Shown: positions 26,081 to 37,691, counted from the stretch's first letter. The stretch: 64,000 nucleotides of DNA from Ruania zhangjianzhongii (GCF_008000995.1 NZ_CP042828.1:3152882-3216881), one strand, 5' to 3'. Numbers and translations: made by a program. Notes: a model not told the origin generated them from the letters alone.

Positions 26081-27274
26081 ATGGTCACCACCTCTCCCCC
26101 GAACCTCCCGCCCGGGCGGCGCCCGCGCTTTCTTGCCCCGGATCTCGCCCGTGGTGTGATGCTGGCGATGATCGCCCTCGCCAACGTGATGATCTACTTG
26201 CACGGCCGGCCCTACGGCCTTCGGCAGCAGGTGCTCACCGACAGCGGGCTGGACCGGGCGGTCGGCGCCGGGGTGGGCCTGTTCGTCGACGCTCGTGCCT
26301 ATCCACTGTTCGCAGCGCTGTTCGGATACGGGATCGTGCAGATGATCCGCAGCCGGCAAGCACGAGGGGTGGCAGAGGACGAGATTCGCCGCATCGTGCG
26401 ACGTCGGTCGGTAGGTCTGATCCTGTTCGGCGGAGTGCATGCCCTACTGGCGTTCTCCGGGGACATCCTCGGCTGGTACGGGCTGATCGGGCTCGCTCTC
26501 GTGCGGCTGCTGCGTCTGCGGGACCGCGCCCTGCTCCGTCTGGCGATCATCTGGCTGGCGGTGGCAGCAGTGATCCAAGGGGCCATCTTCGCTGACCCGA
26601 CACCGAGCATGCAGCGCTCCTACTTCTGGTCCTACGCCATCCCGGATCCACTGGAGGCCGCCGGATGGCGGATCGTCGAGTGGGTGACGGGACCGTTCGG
26701 GCTGCTCGCCGTGGTCAGCGCCATGCTGGTGGGGGTGTGGGCCGGCCGGCACCGCATCCTGGAACAGCCGCAGCAGCACCGGCGGCTCCTGGTCCGCACC
26801 GCCGTGATCGGCCTCTCCATCGGGATACTCGGCGGTGCGGGGTCGACGCTGGTGGGCGCCGGCCTGTGGTCGCCGCCGGTTGCGGTAGCAGCCGCCCTGG
26901 CCTGGCTGCACGTGGTCAGCGGGGTGTTCTGCGGGCTCGGCTACGCCGCGCTGCTCGCGCTCCTGGCCGCGCGGCTGACCGCCACCGGCCGGGACCGGCA
27001 CTGGAGTGTGCGGGCGCTGCAGGCTACCGGGCAGAAGTCGCTGTCCTGCTACCTGGCGCAGTCGATCGTGTTCGCCACCCTGCTGGCTGCGAGCACCCTG
27101 GGCTGGGGCGCACACCTCGGGCCGGCCGGCGCCGCAGCCCTGGCGCTGCTCACCTGGGCAGGGACCGTGGCGGCAGCTGCTGCCACGGCGGGACGGATGG
27201 GCCCGGCGGAAACCCTGCTGAAGAAGTTCGTGCGCGGTCCTCGACTGCGTGCACGTGCGACGATCAGCGGATGA
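26081..27274 (+). CDS. DUF418-family membrane protein
   Basis: 397 aa, about eight membrane segments, with the YeiB/DUF418 layout: N-terminal APDLARGVMLAMIALANVMIYLHG, a central FVDARAYPLFAALFGYGI and C-terminal TGQKSLSCYLAQSIVF. Often regarded as a transporter or acyltransferase-like protein; function unproven. The start is leaderless (-10 TAGCGT). Its stop overlaps the sensor kinase start (ATGA), and the pair precedes a response regulator, so it may help sense or be the target of the two-component system. Confidence 0.85.
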   Translation: MVTTSPPNLPPGRRPRFLAPDLARGVMLAMIALANVMIYLHGRPYGLRQQVLTDSGLDRAVGAGVGLFVDARAYPLFAALFGYGIVQMIRSRQARGVAEDEIRRIVRRRSVGLILFGGVHALLAFSGDILGWYGLIGLALVRLLRLRDRALLRLAIIWLAVAAVIQGAIFADPTPSMQRSYFWSYAIPDPLEAAGWRIVEWVTGPFGLLAVVSAMLVGVWAGRHRILEQPQQHRRLLVRTAVIGLSIGILGGAGSTLVGAGLWSPPVAVAAALAWLHVVSGVFCGLGYAALLALLAARLTATGRDRHWSVRALQATGQKSLSCYLAQSIVFATLLAASTLGWGAHLGPAGAAALALLTWAGTVAAAAATAGRMGPAETLLKKFVRGPRLRARATISG

Positions 27275-28512
27275 CGGCGCCAGGCACCGGGACACGGCAG
27301 CCCAGCCGGACCGACTGGGTCTTGCTGCTGCTGCCCTACCTGCTGCTGCCCGCCACCTCCGTCTATGCCGCCCTGAGCGGAGACATCAGCGCCGCCGAGG
27401 TTCCGCGCGCCATTGTCGCCGGACTGGTGCTGATCGCGTGGCACACGTACTGGACGCTGGCGAATCGGCACTGGTTGGAGCAGGCACTGCTGCCGATGGC
27501 GGTGTACTACCTCGGTCTGCTCGCGGCGTGCGCCGTGCTGCTGCAGGTGTCGATCAGCTATCTCCCGCTCTACCTGGTCAGCTATGCCCTGACCTTCGTC
27601 GTGCTTCCGGGTGCGTGGGCCTACGCGGGCCTGGGCCTGGCGACGGTGGTCCCGTTGCTTCTTCCGGGCCCGATGAGCCTGACCGGATCGAACGTGGCGA
27701 TCACCCTCGGGGGCGTCGCGCTGGCCGCCGCCATCGGCTGGAGCATCCGCCGGTTGGAGGCGGAGACCGCAGCCCGCCAGGTAGCACTGGCGGACCTGGC
27801 CGAGGCTCATGCCGACCTCAAGCGCGCACTGGCGGACAACCTGGACCTTCAGGACCGGCTGGTGGCGGAGGCCCGTGAGTCCGGCATCACTGCCGAGCGG
27901 GCCAGAATCGCCGCTGATATTCACGACACTCTTGCGGCGGCACTGACCGGGATCGTCAGTCAGCTCGAGGCCATCGATGCACAGGCTCCCCCGGACGAGC
28001 GAGTGCGTTCTCGCGTGCAGGTGAGTATGGAACTGGCCAGGGACGCGTTGCGTGAGGCGCGGCAGTCGATCCATGCGCTGCGTCCCGCCGTCCTGGACGG
28101 GCGCGGTCTCCTCGGCGCCTTGTCGTCCCTGGTCTCCGAGCTGGAGCGGTCCGGCTCGCTCCGGGCTGCCTTCCATCTCTCCGGCTCGCAGGTAGCTGTG
28201 CCCGAGGAGGTGGAGGACACGCTGGTCCGGATCGCCCGGGAGGCGCTGACGAACATCCGCCGGCACGCCGGCGCCACCCAGGTGCACGTCACTCTCTCCT
28301 ACCTCGGCGACGTTGCCGCACTCGACGTCGCCGACGACGGGGCCGGGTTCGACAATGCACAGGTGCCCTCAGATGGCCACGGCCTGCCACTCATGTCCGA
28401 GCGGGCGGCCAGCCTCGGCGGCACCCTGGACATCCAGACCGCACCAGGGGGCGGCACAACGATCACAGCGACCCTGCCGGTGACCCGACCGCCGGAGGGC
28501 CGCGATGACTGA
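27271..28512 (+). CDS. Sensor histidine kinase, NarL/DesK type
   Basis: 413 aa. Five or six membrane segments occupy residues 15-160 with no large extracellular domain. A coiled coil follows (ETAARQVALADLAEAHADLKRAL), then the HisKA_3 dimerisation box ERARIAADIHDTLAAALTGI with the phospho-His, and an HATPase domain (REALTNIRRHAGA, DDGAGF, GHGLPLMSERAASLGG). The signal is probably perceived in the membrane. Overlaps the DUF418 gene by 4 nt and the response regulator by 8 nt. Confidence 0.93.
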   Translation: MTAPGTGTRQPSRTDWVLLLLPYLLLPATSVYAALSGDISAAEVPRAIVAGLVLIAWHTYWTLANRHWLEQALLPMAVYYLGLLAACAVLLQVSISYLPLYLVSYALTFVVLPGAWAYAGLGLATVVPLLLPGPMSLTGSNVAITLGGVALAAAIGWSIRRLEAETAARQVALADLAEAHADLKRALADNLDLQDRLVAEARESGITAERARIAADIHDTLAAALTGIVSQLEAIDAQAPPDERVRSRVQVSMELARDALREARQSIHALRPAVLDGRGLLGALSSLVSELERSGSLRAAFHLSGSQVAVPEEVEDTLVRIAREALTNIRRHAGATQVHVTLSYLGDVAALDVADDGAGFDNAQVPSDGHGLPLMSERAASLGGTLDIQTAPGGGTTITATLPVTRPPEGRDD

Positions 28513-29128
28513 TCCGATCCGAGTCCTCCTGGTGGACGATCACCCGGTAGTGCGCGACGGGCTGCACGGCCAGCTGCAGACTGCGCCGGACATCGTGGTC
28601 GCCGCTGAGGCGGGCTCGGCGGCCGAGGCGCTCGCGCTGTTGCACCGCCACCAGGTGGAGGTGGTCGTCACCGACCTGCGGATGCCGGGGATCGACGGGA
28701 TCGAGCTGATCGCCCAGATCCGCAGCACCTACCCCGAGGTGGAGGTCCTGGTGCTGACCACCTACGAGAGCCGACAGGACGTCCGCGGAGCGCTGGCCGC
28801 CGGCGCCCGCAGCTACCTGCTCAAGGACACTGAACGGGCCCGGCTGTTCGACGCCGTCCGGGCCACAGCCCGTGGCCGGCGCACTCTGTCCCCCTCGGTG
28901 CAGCGCCAGTTGGACGCCGAGGAGCGAAGCGTTGACCCGGTGCTCAGCGAACGCGAGCGCGAAGTCCTCGCCCTGGTGGCCGCCGGCCGCACGAACGCAC
29001 AGGTCGGCGCAGCGCTGTTCGTCGGTGCTGCGACCGTCAAGACCCACCTGCAACACATCTTCGCCAAGCTCGGTGCCTCCGACCGGGCGGCAGCCGTGGC
29101 GATCGCCTACCGGCGCGGGTTGCTCTGA
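28505..29128 (+). CDS. Response regulator, NarL/LuxR type
   Basis: 207 aa. Receiver domain with phospho-acceptor Asp57 in VVVTDLRMPGIDG, acidic pair Asp11-Asp12, and the switch Lys in SYLLKD. The C-terminal LuxR HTH is LSEREREVLALVAAGRTNAQVGAALFVGAATVKTHLQHIFAKLG. Cognate to the preceding kinase. No target operator was recognised in the window. Confidence 0.95.
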   Translation: MTDPIRVLLVDDHPVVRDGLHGQLQTAPDIVVAAEAGSAAEALALLHRHQVEVVVTDLRMPGIDGIELIAQIRSTYPEVEVLVLTTYESRQDVRGALAAGARSYLLKDTERARLFDAVRATARGRRTLSPSVQRQLDAEERSVDPVLSEREREVLALVAAGRTNAQVGAALFVGAATVKTHLQHIFAKLGASDRAAAVAIAYRRGLL

Positions 29129-29150
29129 GCAAACCCACGCCGGATCCCGC

Positions 29151-30857
29151 TCAGCTGAGCACTGCCCCCTGGGAGGCGGACTGCACCAGCTTGCTGTACT
29201 TGGCCAGCACGCCCCGCTTGAAGGTGTGCGGCACCGGCGCCCAGCCCTCCTTGCGCGCCTCCAGCTCTGCCGGTTCCACCAGCAGATCCAGCGTCTTGTT
29301 CGCCACATCCAGGCGGATCGGGTCGCCGTCACGGACGAAGGCGATCGGTCCCTCGTCGACGGCCTCGGGGGCCACATGCCCCACGCACAGGCCAGTGGTG
29401 CCGCCGGAGAACCGGCCGTCGGTGAGCAGCAGCACGGTCTTGCCCAACCCGGCTCCCTTGATCGCGCCGGTGATCGCGAGCATCTCCCGCATCCCGGGCC
29501 CACCCTTGGGACCCTCGTAGCGGATCACCACCACGTCCCCATCGGTGACAGTGCCGTCCTCGAGGGCGTCCATCGCGGCCCGCTCCCGGTCGAACACCCG
29601 GGCGGTGCCCTCGAACACAGACTCGTCGAAGCCCGCGGACTTCACCACCGCCCCCTCCGGGGCGAGGCTGCCACCAAGGATGGTGATCCCGCCGGTGGGG
29701 TGGATCGGCTCGGACATCGCCCGCAGAATCTTGCCGTCCGGGTCGGGTGGGTTGATGGCCGCGAGGTTCTCACTGACGGTCTTCCCGGTCACGGTCAGGC
29801 AGTCCCCGTGCAGCAGCCCGGCATCGAGCAGCGCCTTCATGATCACCGGGACGCCGCCGATGCGGTCGACGTCGTTCATCACGTACCGGCCGAACGGCTT
29901 CAGATCACCCAGGTGCGGCACCCGGGAGGCGACCCGGTCGAAGTCCGCCATGGTCAGCTCCACCTCAGCCTCGTTGGCGATCGCCAGCAGGTGCAGCACC
30001 GCGTTCGTGGACCCACCGAAGGCCATCACCACGGCGATGGCGTTCTCGAACGCCTCCTTGGTCATGATGTCCCGGGCGGTGATGCCGAGCCGGAGCATGT
30101 TCACCACTGCTTCACCGGAACGGTGCGCGAAGGTGTCTCGCCGCCGGTCCGCCGAGGGCGGTGCCGCGGAGCCGGGCAGGGACATGCCCATCGCCTCAGC
30201 CACCGAGGCCATCGTGTTCGCGGTGTACATCCCGCCGCAGGCGCCCTCGCCCGGGCAGATGGCCCGCTCGATGCGGCCCACATCGTCCTCGCTCATCAGC
30301 CCACGAGCACAGGCACCGACCGCCTCGAACGCGTCGATGATCGTCACGTCCTTCTCTGTGCCGTCAGAGAGCTTGACGAAGCCCGGCATGATCGAGCCGG
30401 CATAGAGGAACACGCTGGCCAGGTCGAGCCGGGCGGCGGCCATCAGCATCCCCGGCAGCGACTTGTCACAGCCGGCGAGCAGCACCGAACCGTCGAGGCG
30501 CTCGGCCATCATCACGGTCTCCACACTGTCGGCGATCACCTCGCGGGAGACCAAAGAGAAGTGCATCCCCTCGTGGCCCATCGAAATGCCGTCGGAGACG
30601 GAGATGGTGCCAAACTCCAGCGGGTACCCGCCACCGGCGTGCACCCCGGATTTCGCGCCTTGGGCGAGCCGGTCCAGGGACAGGTTGCACGGGGTGATCT
30701 CGTTCCACGAGCTGGCGATCCCGATCTGTGGTTTGGCCCAGTCCTCGTCACCCATCCCGACCGCGCGGAGCATCCCTCGGGAGGCCGTCGCCTCGATCCC
30801 GTCGGTGACCACTCGTGAGCGTGGCTTGATGTCAGGTGCGGCGTCAGCGGTCGTCAT
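29151..30857 (-). CDS. ilvD: Dihydroxy-acid dehydratase (short type)
   Basis: Dehydrates dihydroxy-isovalerate and dihydroxy-methylvalerate in Val, Leu and Ile synthesis. The 568-aa protein carries the Fe-S Cys-containing motifs GCDKSLPGM and [16 protein letters not shown], and the C-terminal [16 protein letters not shown]. It belongs to the shorter (about 560 aa) type common in archaea and many actinobacteria. ATG 30857 is chosen because -10 TATAGT ends 6 nt upstream (leaderless). An open frame continues 255 nt further upstream but is not coding in this frame. A fragment of a different IlvD type lies just beyond. Confidence 0.95.
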   Translation of the reverse strand: MTTADAAPDIKPRSRVVTDGIEATASRGMLRAVGMGDEDWAKPQIGIASSWNEITPCNLSLDRLAQGAKSGVHAGGGYPLEFGTISVSDGISMGHEGMHFSLVSREVIADSVETVMMAERLDGSVLLAGCDKSLPGMLMAAARLDLASVFLYAGSIMPGFVKLSDGTEKDVTIIDAFEAVGACARGLMSEDDVGRIERAICPGEGACGGMYTANTMASVAEAMGMSLPGSAAPPSADRRRDTFAHRSGEAVVNMLRLGITARDIMTKEAFENAIAVVMAFGGSTNAVLHLLAIANEAEVELTMADFDRVASRVPHLGDLKPFGRYVMNDVDRIGGVPVIMKALLDAGLLHGDCLTVTGKTVSENLAAINPPDPDGKILRAMSEPIHPTGGITILGGSLAPEGAVVKSAGFDESVFEGTARVFDRERAAMDALEDGTVTDGDVVVIRYEGPKGGPGMREMLAITGAIKGAGLGKTVLLLTDGRFSGGTTGLCVGHVAPEAVDEGPIAFVRDGDPIRLDVANKTLDLLVEPAELEARKEGWAPVPHTFKRGVLAKYSKLVQSASQGAVLS

Positions 30858-30863
30858 GTCTTC

Positions 30864-30869
30864 ACTATA
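30864..30869 (-). promoter_or_regulatory. -10 element of ilvD
   Basis: TATAGT on the minus strand, 6 nt before ATG 30857. No clear -35 and no attenuator leader are seen here, unlike cimA and ilvB. Confidence 0.55.
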
Positions 30870-30916
30870 GGAGCCGAACGGACGAAGGCCAGACCTCCTC
30901 CGCCGTCGACCTCGGT

Positions 30917-31078
30917 TCAGACTCGGCGGATCAACGACAGGTCCCGCACCGCACCCCGGTCCGCCGAGGTGGCCATCACCGCGTAGGCCAGCAACGCCCG
31001 GGAGACGTGCCGCTCCCGGCCCACCGGCTGCCACGGATGCTCGGAGGCCTTCATCTTCGCCCGCCGCTCGGCGAGCCC
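30917..31078 (-). pseudogene. ilvD: C-terminal remnant of a second, long-type ilvD
   Basis: The last 53 codons of an E. coli-type (about 616 aa) IlvD: ERRAKMK, then [34 protein letters not shown]. The equivalent E. coli end reads like ...[24 protein letters not shown]. The intact IlvD next door lacks this tail and has a different C-terminus. The rest of the gene is missing: upstream of 31078 the frame is unrelated. This is a deletion relic of a replaced ilvD. Confidence 0.75.
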
Positions 31079-31156
31079 GGACGGTCCCTGACGCAGCGTA
31101 TGACTGCCGCACGAGTGGTGTCGGCGGTGTCCGTGGCGTGGTCGCCGGCGCCGATC

Positions 31157-31195
31157 GGGACCTTCGGCCCAGATCAACTGGGACCTTGGGCCCAG
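31157..31195. repeat. Short direct repeat with GGGCCC cores
   Basis: GGGACCTTCGGCCCAG (31157-31172) and GGGACCTTGGGCCCAG (31180-31195), one mismatch, 23-bp period, just upstream of the membrane-protein gene. It lies in the ilvD-relic scar. Could be operator half-sites or part of the deletion junction; not decided. Confidence 0.5.
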
Positions 31196-31259
31196 GCCGC
31201 CGATGTTCTGACTTGAGATCCTAGGAGTGTCAGAAAAGGAACTCGATCTGGAGGACAAG

Positions 31260-31781
31260 ATGGCCACCGCCGCTCGCAGTGACCGCTTCATCAAAGGCGT
31301 GGGAATCGCCTCGTTCGTCGTCGGACTGGTGTTGCTGCTCGCGGGAGTGGGTACCTGGACGATGGTCTCCAGCCAGCTCGCCGATGAACAGATCACCGTG
31401 GCCGAGGACGCCCGCTGGTTCGCCGGCGATCCGGTCCGCGGACCGCTGACCGCGTACGCCCAGGCGGACATCATCAACACGCACGCACTCGCCAGCACCG
31501 AAGGCCGAACCTATGCCGAGCTCGGCGATGCAATGTCCGAGGTGGACCCGGAGTCGGAGGAGCACGCCGAGCTGCAGGCACAGCGCACCACGGTGATGAA
31601 CGCCTCGTTCCTGCGGGCCTCGCTGTTCACCTCGGTACTCGCGTTCGGGGTCTCGGTGATGGTGATGGGACTGGGCGTGATCCTCTCCCTGACCGGACTG
31701 GCGATCCGCAGGCTGGCACTGGCCTCCCGGACGGCACCGGTAGCGGCCGGTGACGAACCGCAACTGGCAGCGACCACCTAA
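31260..31781 (+). CDS. Two-TM membrane protein of unknown function
   Basis: 173 aa, with membrane segments near residues 14-36 ([22 protein letters not shown]) and 122-150, enclosing an extracellular domain that begins [20 protein letters not shown]. This architecture matches actinobacterial proteins often mislabelled as aromatic ring-opening dioxygenase LigA; no dioxygenase residues are present. ATG 31260 is chosen because GGAGG lies 5 nt upstream; a GTG at 31227 would add 11 residues but overlaps its own putative binding site. Confidence 0.7.
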   Translation: MATAARSDRFIKGVGIASFVVGLVLLLAGVGTWTMVSSQLADEQITVAEDARWFAGDPVRGPLTAYAQADIINTHALASTEGRTYAELGDAMSEVDPESEEHAELQAQRTTVMNASFLRASLFTSVLAFGVSVMVMGLGVILSLTGLAIRRLALASRTAPVAAGDEPQLAATT

Positions 31782-31790
31782 CCTGTCCGG

Positions 31791-32411
31791 ATGAGGTTGC
31801 CGGACCCGCAGCTCCGCACGATCGACACCCCGCACGGCCCGGCCCGGGCGCACCTGCACCGCCCGGCCGGGCCGCCGGCCGCTGCCCTGGTGCTCGGGCA
31901 CGGAGCCGGTGGTGGTGTGGCCGCCAAAGATCTGGTCGCCGCCGCCGGAGCGGCGCTCCAGGCGGGCTGGTTGGCCGTGCTGGTGGAGCAGCCCTACCGC
32001 GTCGCCGGCCGGCGCGCCCCCGCACCGGCGAAGCAGCTGGACGCGGCCTGGCGGTCCGTGCTCGCCGAGCTGGCCGAGACCGAGCTGACCGGGCTCCCGG
32101 TGGTCACCGGGGGTCGCTCCTCCGGAGCGCGGGTCTCGTGTCGCACGGCCGGCGACGGCGCAGCCTCCGGGGTCCTCTGCCTCGCCTTTCCGCTGCTTCC
32201 GCCGGGGAAGGATGCGAGCAAGTCGCGACTGGCCGAACTCGCGGCGGTCGAGGTGCCGGTGCTGGTGGTGCAAGGCAGCTCGGACCGATTCGGGATGCCA
32301 CCGGCGGCACCGGGGCGGCAGGTGGTCACCCTGCGCGGTACGCACTCCCTGGACTCCGACCTCCCCGGCCTGGCCACAGCGGTCGGTGACTGGCTCGGCC
32401 ACCTGGGGTGA
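31791..32411 (+). CDS. Alpha/beta hydrolase, Tex30/KANL3-like
   Basis: 206 aa. Oxyanion region LVLGHGAGGGV, nucleophile serine in GGRSSGARV, Asp in VLVVQGSSDRFG and His in LRGTHSLDSD give a complete triad. This fits the small dienelactone-hydrolase-like Tex30 group; substrate unknown. It begins 9 nt after the membrane-protein stop. The 166 nt between its stop and the convergent allE contain only weak short hairpins. Confidence 0.8.
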   Translation: MRLPDPQLRTIDTPHGPARAHLHRPAGPPAAALVLGHGAGGGVAAKDLVAAAGAALQAGWLAVLVEQPYRVAGRRAPAPAKQLDAAWRSVLAELAETELTGLPVVTGGRSSGARVSCRTAGDGAASGVLCLAFPLLPPGKDASKSRLAELAAVEVPVLVVQGSSDRFGMPPAAPGRQVVTLRGTHSLDSDLPGLATAVGDWLGHLG

Positions 32412-32577
32412 CGCCGTCGGGCGTGGCTCGCCTGGCCCCGCCGCACTCGCCCGGGCCCTGGGCGCTCGTTACCGCGGCCGGTGACTCGCTATCCGAGAGC
32501 ACGACTCGGTGCAGGAAGTGACGAGTGAATGGATTCACGCGAGTGTGGGGGTGGGTGGACAGGGGGTGGGGCTGCGG

Positions 32578-33393
32578 TCAGAGGGTGAGGTTCACGTGCC
32601 GGTTCACGTCCTTGTAGAGCAGGTAGCTGAACGGGCCCGGGCCGCCGGCGTAGCAGGCCTGCGGGCAGTAGGCGCGCAGCCACATGAAGTCACCGGCCTC
32701 CACCTCCACCCAGTCGGTGTTCAGCAGGTAGACGGCCTTGCCCTGCAGCACGAACAGCCCGTGCTCCATCACATGTGTCTCCGGGAAGGTGATCGAGGCC
32801 CCGGGCTGCAGGGTGACGATGTTCACGTGCATGTCGTGGCGCAGGTCGGCCGGGTCCGCGAACCGCTGCGTGCTCCACGCCCCGTCGGTGCCGACCATGC
32901 CCACACCCTCCACATCCTGGGCGCGGGTGACGAACGAGTCCGGGGCGGCCACGCCGTCGGCGTACTGGTACGCCTTCCGGATCCAGTGGAAGCTGGCCTT
33001 GGACCCGGTGCGGTTGTGCAACGACCAGTCTGCACCCGGTGCGAGGTAGGCATATCCGCCGGAGACCAGGGTGTGCGCCGCTCCATCCAGAGTGAGCTCC
33101 AGCTCCCCGCCGACCACGAACAGCACGCCCTCGGCGCCCGGGTCCGGTTCCGGGGTGTCGCTTCCGCCGCCGGGCGCGACCTCCACCAGGTACTGGGCGA
33201 AGGTCTCGGCGAAGCCGCTCAACGGCCGGGCCAGCACCCACAGCCGGGTGTCGGTCCAGTGCGGCAGCAGGCTGGCGGTGATGTCGCTCATCGTCCGAGC
33301 GGGCAGCACAGCGTAGGCCTCGGTGAACACGGCGCGGTCGGTGGTCAGCGCCGTCTGCGGCGGCAGCCCGCCCTGGGGAACGTGGTAGGTCAT
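32578..33393 (-). CDS. allE: (S)-ureidoglycine aminohydrolase
   Basis: Converts (S)-ureidoglycine to (S)-ureidoglycolate and ammonia. The 271-aa bicupin has an N-terminal cupin (about residues 40-130) and a C-terminal cupin with the Mn ligands in ITFPETHVMEHGLFVLQGKAVYLLN and DFMWLRAYCPQACYA. Length and end motif (PFSYLLYKDVNRH) match AllE/YlbA. The ATG overlaps the allB stop, making it the last gene of the hyi-garR-gcl-glxK-allB-allE run. Its substrate-forming enzyme AllC is not in the window. Confidence 0.92.
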   Translation of the reverse strand: MTYHVPQGGLPPQTALTTDRAVFTEAYAVLPARTMSDITASLLPHWTDTRLWVLARPLSGFAETFAQYLVEVAPGGGSDTPEPDPGAEGVLFVVGGELELTLDGAAHTLVSGGYAYLAPGADWSLHNRTGSKASFHWIRKAYQYADGVAAPDSFVTRAQDVEGVGMVGTDGAWSTQRFADPADLRHDMHVNIVTLQPGASITFPETHVMEHGLFVLQGKAVYLLNTDWVEVEAGDFMWLRAYCPQACYAGGPGPFSYLLYKDVNRHVNLTL

Positions 33394-34733
33394 GCTTTTC
33401 CTCTCCAGATGAGCTCACCGGCAGGCTTGTCGAAGTCGATATCCTGACCGGCCAGCAGAGTACGACGGACCACCCCGGAGAGCGAGCGCTCGTCGTAGGG
33501 AGTGATCGGGTTCTTGTGCTCGAGCTGCTTCGCATGCACCACGAACGCATCGTCCGGGGCGAAGATGGACAGGTCGGCGTCATAGCCGACGGCGATCGTG
33601 CCCTTGGACCGCAGACCCGCCAGGGCCGCCGGTTTGCTGGCCATCCACTCCACCACCTGCTCCAGTTCGATGCCCCGGGCACGGGCCGCGCTCCACACCA
33701 CCGGCAGGCTGATCTGCAGCGAGGCGATACCGCCCCAGGCGGTACCGAAGTCACCGGTGTCCAAGTGCTTCAGCTCCAGCGTGGACGGCGAGTGGTCGGT
33801 GACGATGCAGTCGATGACGCCGTCGGCCAGTCCCTGCCAGAGCAGGTCCCGGTTGCTCGCCTCGCGGATCGGCGGACAGCACTTGAACGCGGTGTTCCCG
33901 GCCGGGATGTCCTCGGCGGACAGGGTGAGGTAGTGCGGGCAGGTCTCCGCGGTGATCTGCACCCCGTCCCGCTTCGCGCTGGCGATCATCGGCAGGGCGT
34001 CGGAGGAGGACAGGTGCAGGATGTGCACCTTCGCACCGGTCCACCGGGCGCGGGCGATCACCTCGGCGATGGCGAGGTTCTCCGCGCTGCGGGGGCGGGA
34101 GGAGAGGAACTTCTCGTACTGGTCGCCCTCCGGCTGGGTGGCGCGGTCGATCGTGCGGGAGTCCTCGGCGTGCACGATCATCCGGGCATCGAAGGTGACC
34201 AGCTCACCGAGGTCCTCCTCGAGCTGGTCCGGGTCCAGCGGCGGGAACTCGTCCACGCCCGAGTGCAGCAGGAAGCATTTGAACCCGAACACCCCGGCAT
34301 CGTGCAGACCGCGCAGATCCGCCTTGTTCCCGGGGATCGCCCCGCCCCAGAAGCCGACGTTCACATGCCGTTTGCCCTCGGTGGCGGCAACCTTCTCCGC
34401 CAGGGCGGCCACGTTCACCGTGGGCGGGATGGAGTTCAGCGGCATATCGATGATCGTGGTCACCCCGCCGCGGGCGGCGGCGCGAGTGGCGGTCTCGAAC
34501 CCCTCCCAGTCGGTGCGGCCCGGCTCGTTCACGTGCACGTGCGTGTCTACCAGCCCGGGTAGCAGCACCTCCTCCCGCGTCAGCTCGATCACCTGCTCAC
34601 CGGACAGGTTGTTGCCCAGCGGCTCCATCGCCTCGATCCGGCCGGCAGTGATGGCCACCTCACGGGGCTGGAAGCCCGCTGTGGTACACACCCGCTCGGC
34701 CCGAATCACCAGGTCATAGGTCTTCTCCGCCAT
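33390..34733 (-). CDS. allB: Allantoinase
   Basis: Opens allantoin to allantoate. The 447-aa amidohydrolase has metal ligands in LVDTHVHVNEPGRTDWEG (HxH), the carbamylated-Lys region GFKCFLLHSG, His in HILHLSSSDA and Asp in IVTDHSPS. The motif NEPGRTDWEGF is typical of AllB rather than dihydroorotase or hydantoinase. ATG 34733 is placed 5 nt after AGGAGG; ATG 34736 would be only 2 nt away. Confidence 0.95.
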   Translation of the reverse strand: MAEKTYDLVIRAERVCTTAGFQPREVAITAGRIEAMEPLGNNLSGEQVIELTREEVLLPGLVDTHVHVNEPGRTDWEGFETATRAAARGGVTTIIDMPLNSIPPTVNVAALAEKVAATEGKRHVNVGFWGGAIPGNKADLRGLHDAGVFGFKCFLLHSGVDEFPPLDPDQLEEDLGELVTFDARMIVHAEDSRTIDRATQPEGDQYEKFLSSRPRSAENLAIAEVIARARWTGAKVHILHLSSSDALPMIASAKRDGVQITAETCPHYLTLSAEDIPAGNTAFKCCPPIREASNRDLLWQGLADGVIDCIVTDHSPSTLELKHLDTGDFGTAWGGIASLQISLPVVWSAARARGIELEQVVEWMASKPAALAGLRSKGTIAVGYDADLSIFAPDDAFVVHAKQLEHKNPITPYDERSLSGVVRRTLLAGQDIDFDKPAGELIWRGKA

Positions 34734-34743
34734 CATGGCCTCC

Positions 34744-35874
34744 TCACAGGTGCTCGGCGACGATCGTCGCCGCCAGTTCTTCGAGCAGCCGGCCGGCCTC
34801 CCGGATCGAGGTCGCCGGATCCGGGGCCAGGGCGGTCAGCGGGTAGCAGGCGGCGATGCCGTGTCGGCCAAGGTCGGCATCGCTGAGCAGCGAACGCCCC
34901 GCCACCGCGACTGTCGGCACCCCGGCGGCTGCCGCCGCGCGCGCCACCCCGACCGGGGTCTTGCCGTACAGGCTCTGCTCGTCCAGGCTACCTTCGCCGG
35001 TGATGGCCAGAGCGGCACCGTCGAGCCGGTCGGCCAGGCCGGTCAGCTCGATCACCACGTCGATCCCGGACCGGCGGGCGCCGCCGAGCAGTGCCAGCAC
35101 CGCATAGCCGAGACCGCCGGCTGCTCCGGCCCCGGGCTGGTCGGCGGCCAGTGCGGCTCGGGGTCGTTCGGCCGCGAGCGCCTCGACCCAGCGGGCCAAC
35201 CCGTCCTCCAGCTCGGCCACGGTCGCCTCGTCGGCTCCCTTCTGCGGGCCGTAGACGGCGGCGGCCCCGCTGGGTCCGAGCAGCAGGTTGTCCACATCGG
35301 CGGCCAGGATCACCTCCGTCTCGCCCAGGCGCGGGTCCAGCCCGGTCAGGTCGACGGCGGTCAGGTGGTTCAGCGCTGCCCCTCCCCCGGGTAGCTCGCT
35401 GCCGTCCTTGGCAAGCAGCCGTCCGCCGAGCGCCTGGACCAGGCCGGCGCCGCCGTCGGTGCTGGCGCTGCCGCCCACGCCGAGGATCACCCGGCGGGCG
35501 CCGTCGTCCAGGGCATGTGCGATCAGCTCTCCGGTGCCGAAGGAGGAGGACCGGCGGGCGGCGTCGACGTCCGCGCGGGTGAACTCCAGACCGGAGGCGA
35601 GCGCCATCTCCACCACGCACGATGCGCCGTCGGGCGAGAGCGCGTACGCGGCCTGCACGGACTCGCCGAGAGGACCGGTGACCGTGGCCGCCCGCTCCCG
35701 CCAGCCGGCGGCGACAGCCGCGGCCACGGTGCCCTCACCGCCGTCGGCCATCGGTACCTGCACCGCGGTCAGCTCCGGGCGGGCCCGGAGCAGACCGGTG
35801 GCAAGGTGCTCGGCGACCTGCGCGGCAGTGAGGGATCCCTTGAACTTGTCCGGGGCGAGCACGACGGTGGCCAT
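34744..35874 (-). CDS. glxK: Glycerate kinase
   Basis: Phosphorylates glycerate formed from glyoxylate, feeding glycolysis. The 376-aa class II glycerate kinase (GarK/GlxK family) has N-terminal VVLAPDKFKGSLTA, PMADGGEGT, VILGVGGSASTDGGAG and GPQKGAD. It lies between gcl (3 nt) and allB (10 nt). Confidence 0.95.
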   Translation of the reverse strand: MATVVLAPDKFKGSLTAAQVAEHLATGLLRARPELTAVQVPMADGGEGTVAAAVAAGWRERAATVTGPLGESVQAAYALSPDGASCVVEMALASGLEFTRADVDAARRSSSFGTGELIAHALDDGARRVILGVGGSASTDGGAGLVQALGGRLLAKDGSELPGGGAALNHLTAVDLTGLDPRLGETEVILAADVDNLLLGPSGAAAVYGPQKGADEATVAELEDGLARWVEALAAERPRAALAADQPGAGAAGGLGYAVLALLGGARRSGIDVVIELTGLADRLDGAALAITGEGSLDEQSLYGKTPVGVARAAAAAGVPTVAVAGRSLLSDADLGRHGIAACYPLTALAPDPATSIREAGRLLEELAATIVAEHL

Positions 35875-35877
35875 GGC

Positions 35878-37659
<1,782 letters not shown>

Positions 37660-37691
37660 GGGTCTTCTCCTTCGAATCAGGTCTTCACTGC

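Noticed and set aside
28872-30818. Long plus-strand open frame (about 648 codons)
   Set aside because: Antisense to ilvD with no domain resemblance; a composition artefact.
29151-31112. ilvD starting at 31112 with an 85-residue N-terminal extension
   Set aside because: The extension is low-complexity, runs through the remnant of the other ilvD in a different frame, and a -10 lies 6 nt before the ATG at 30857.
31260-31781. Aromatic ring-opening dioxygenase (LigA)
   Set aside because: That name is commonly attached to this protein type, but it is a two-TM protein with no dioxygenase motifs.
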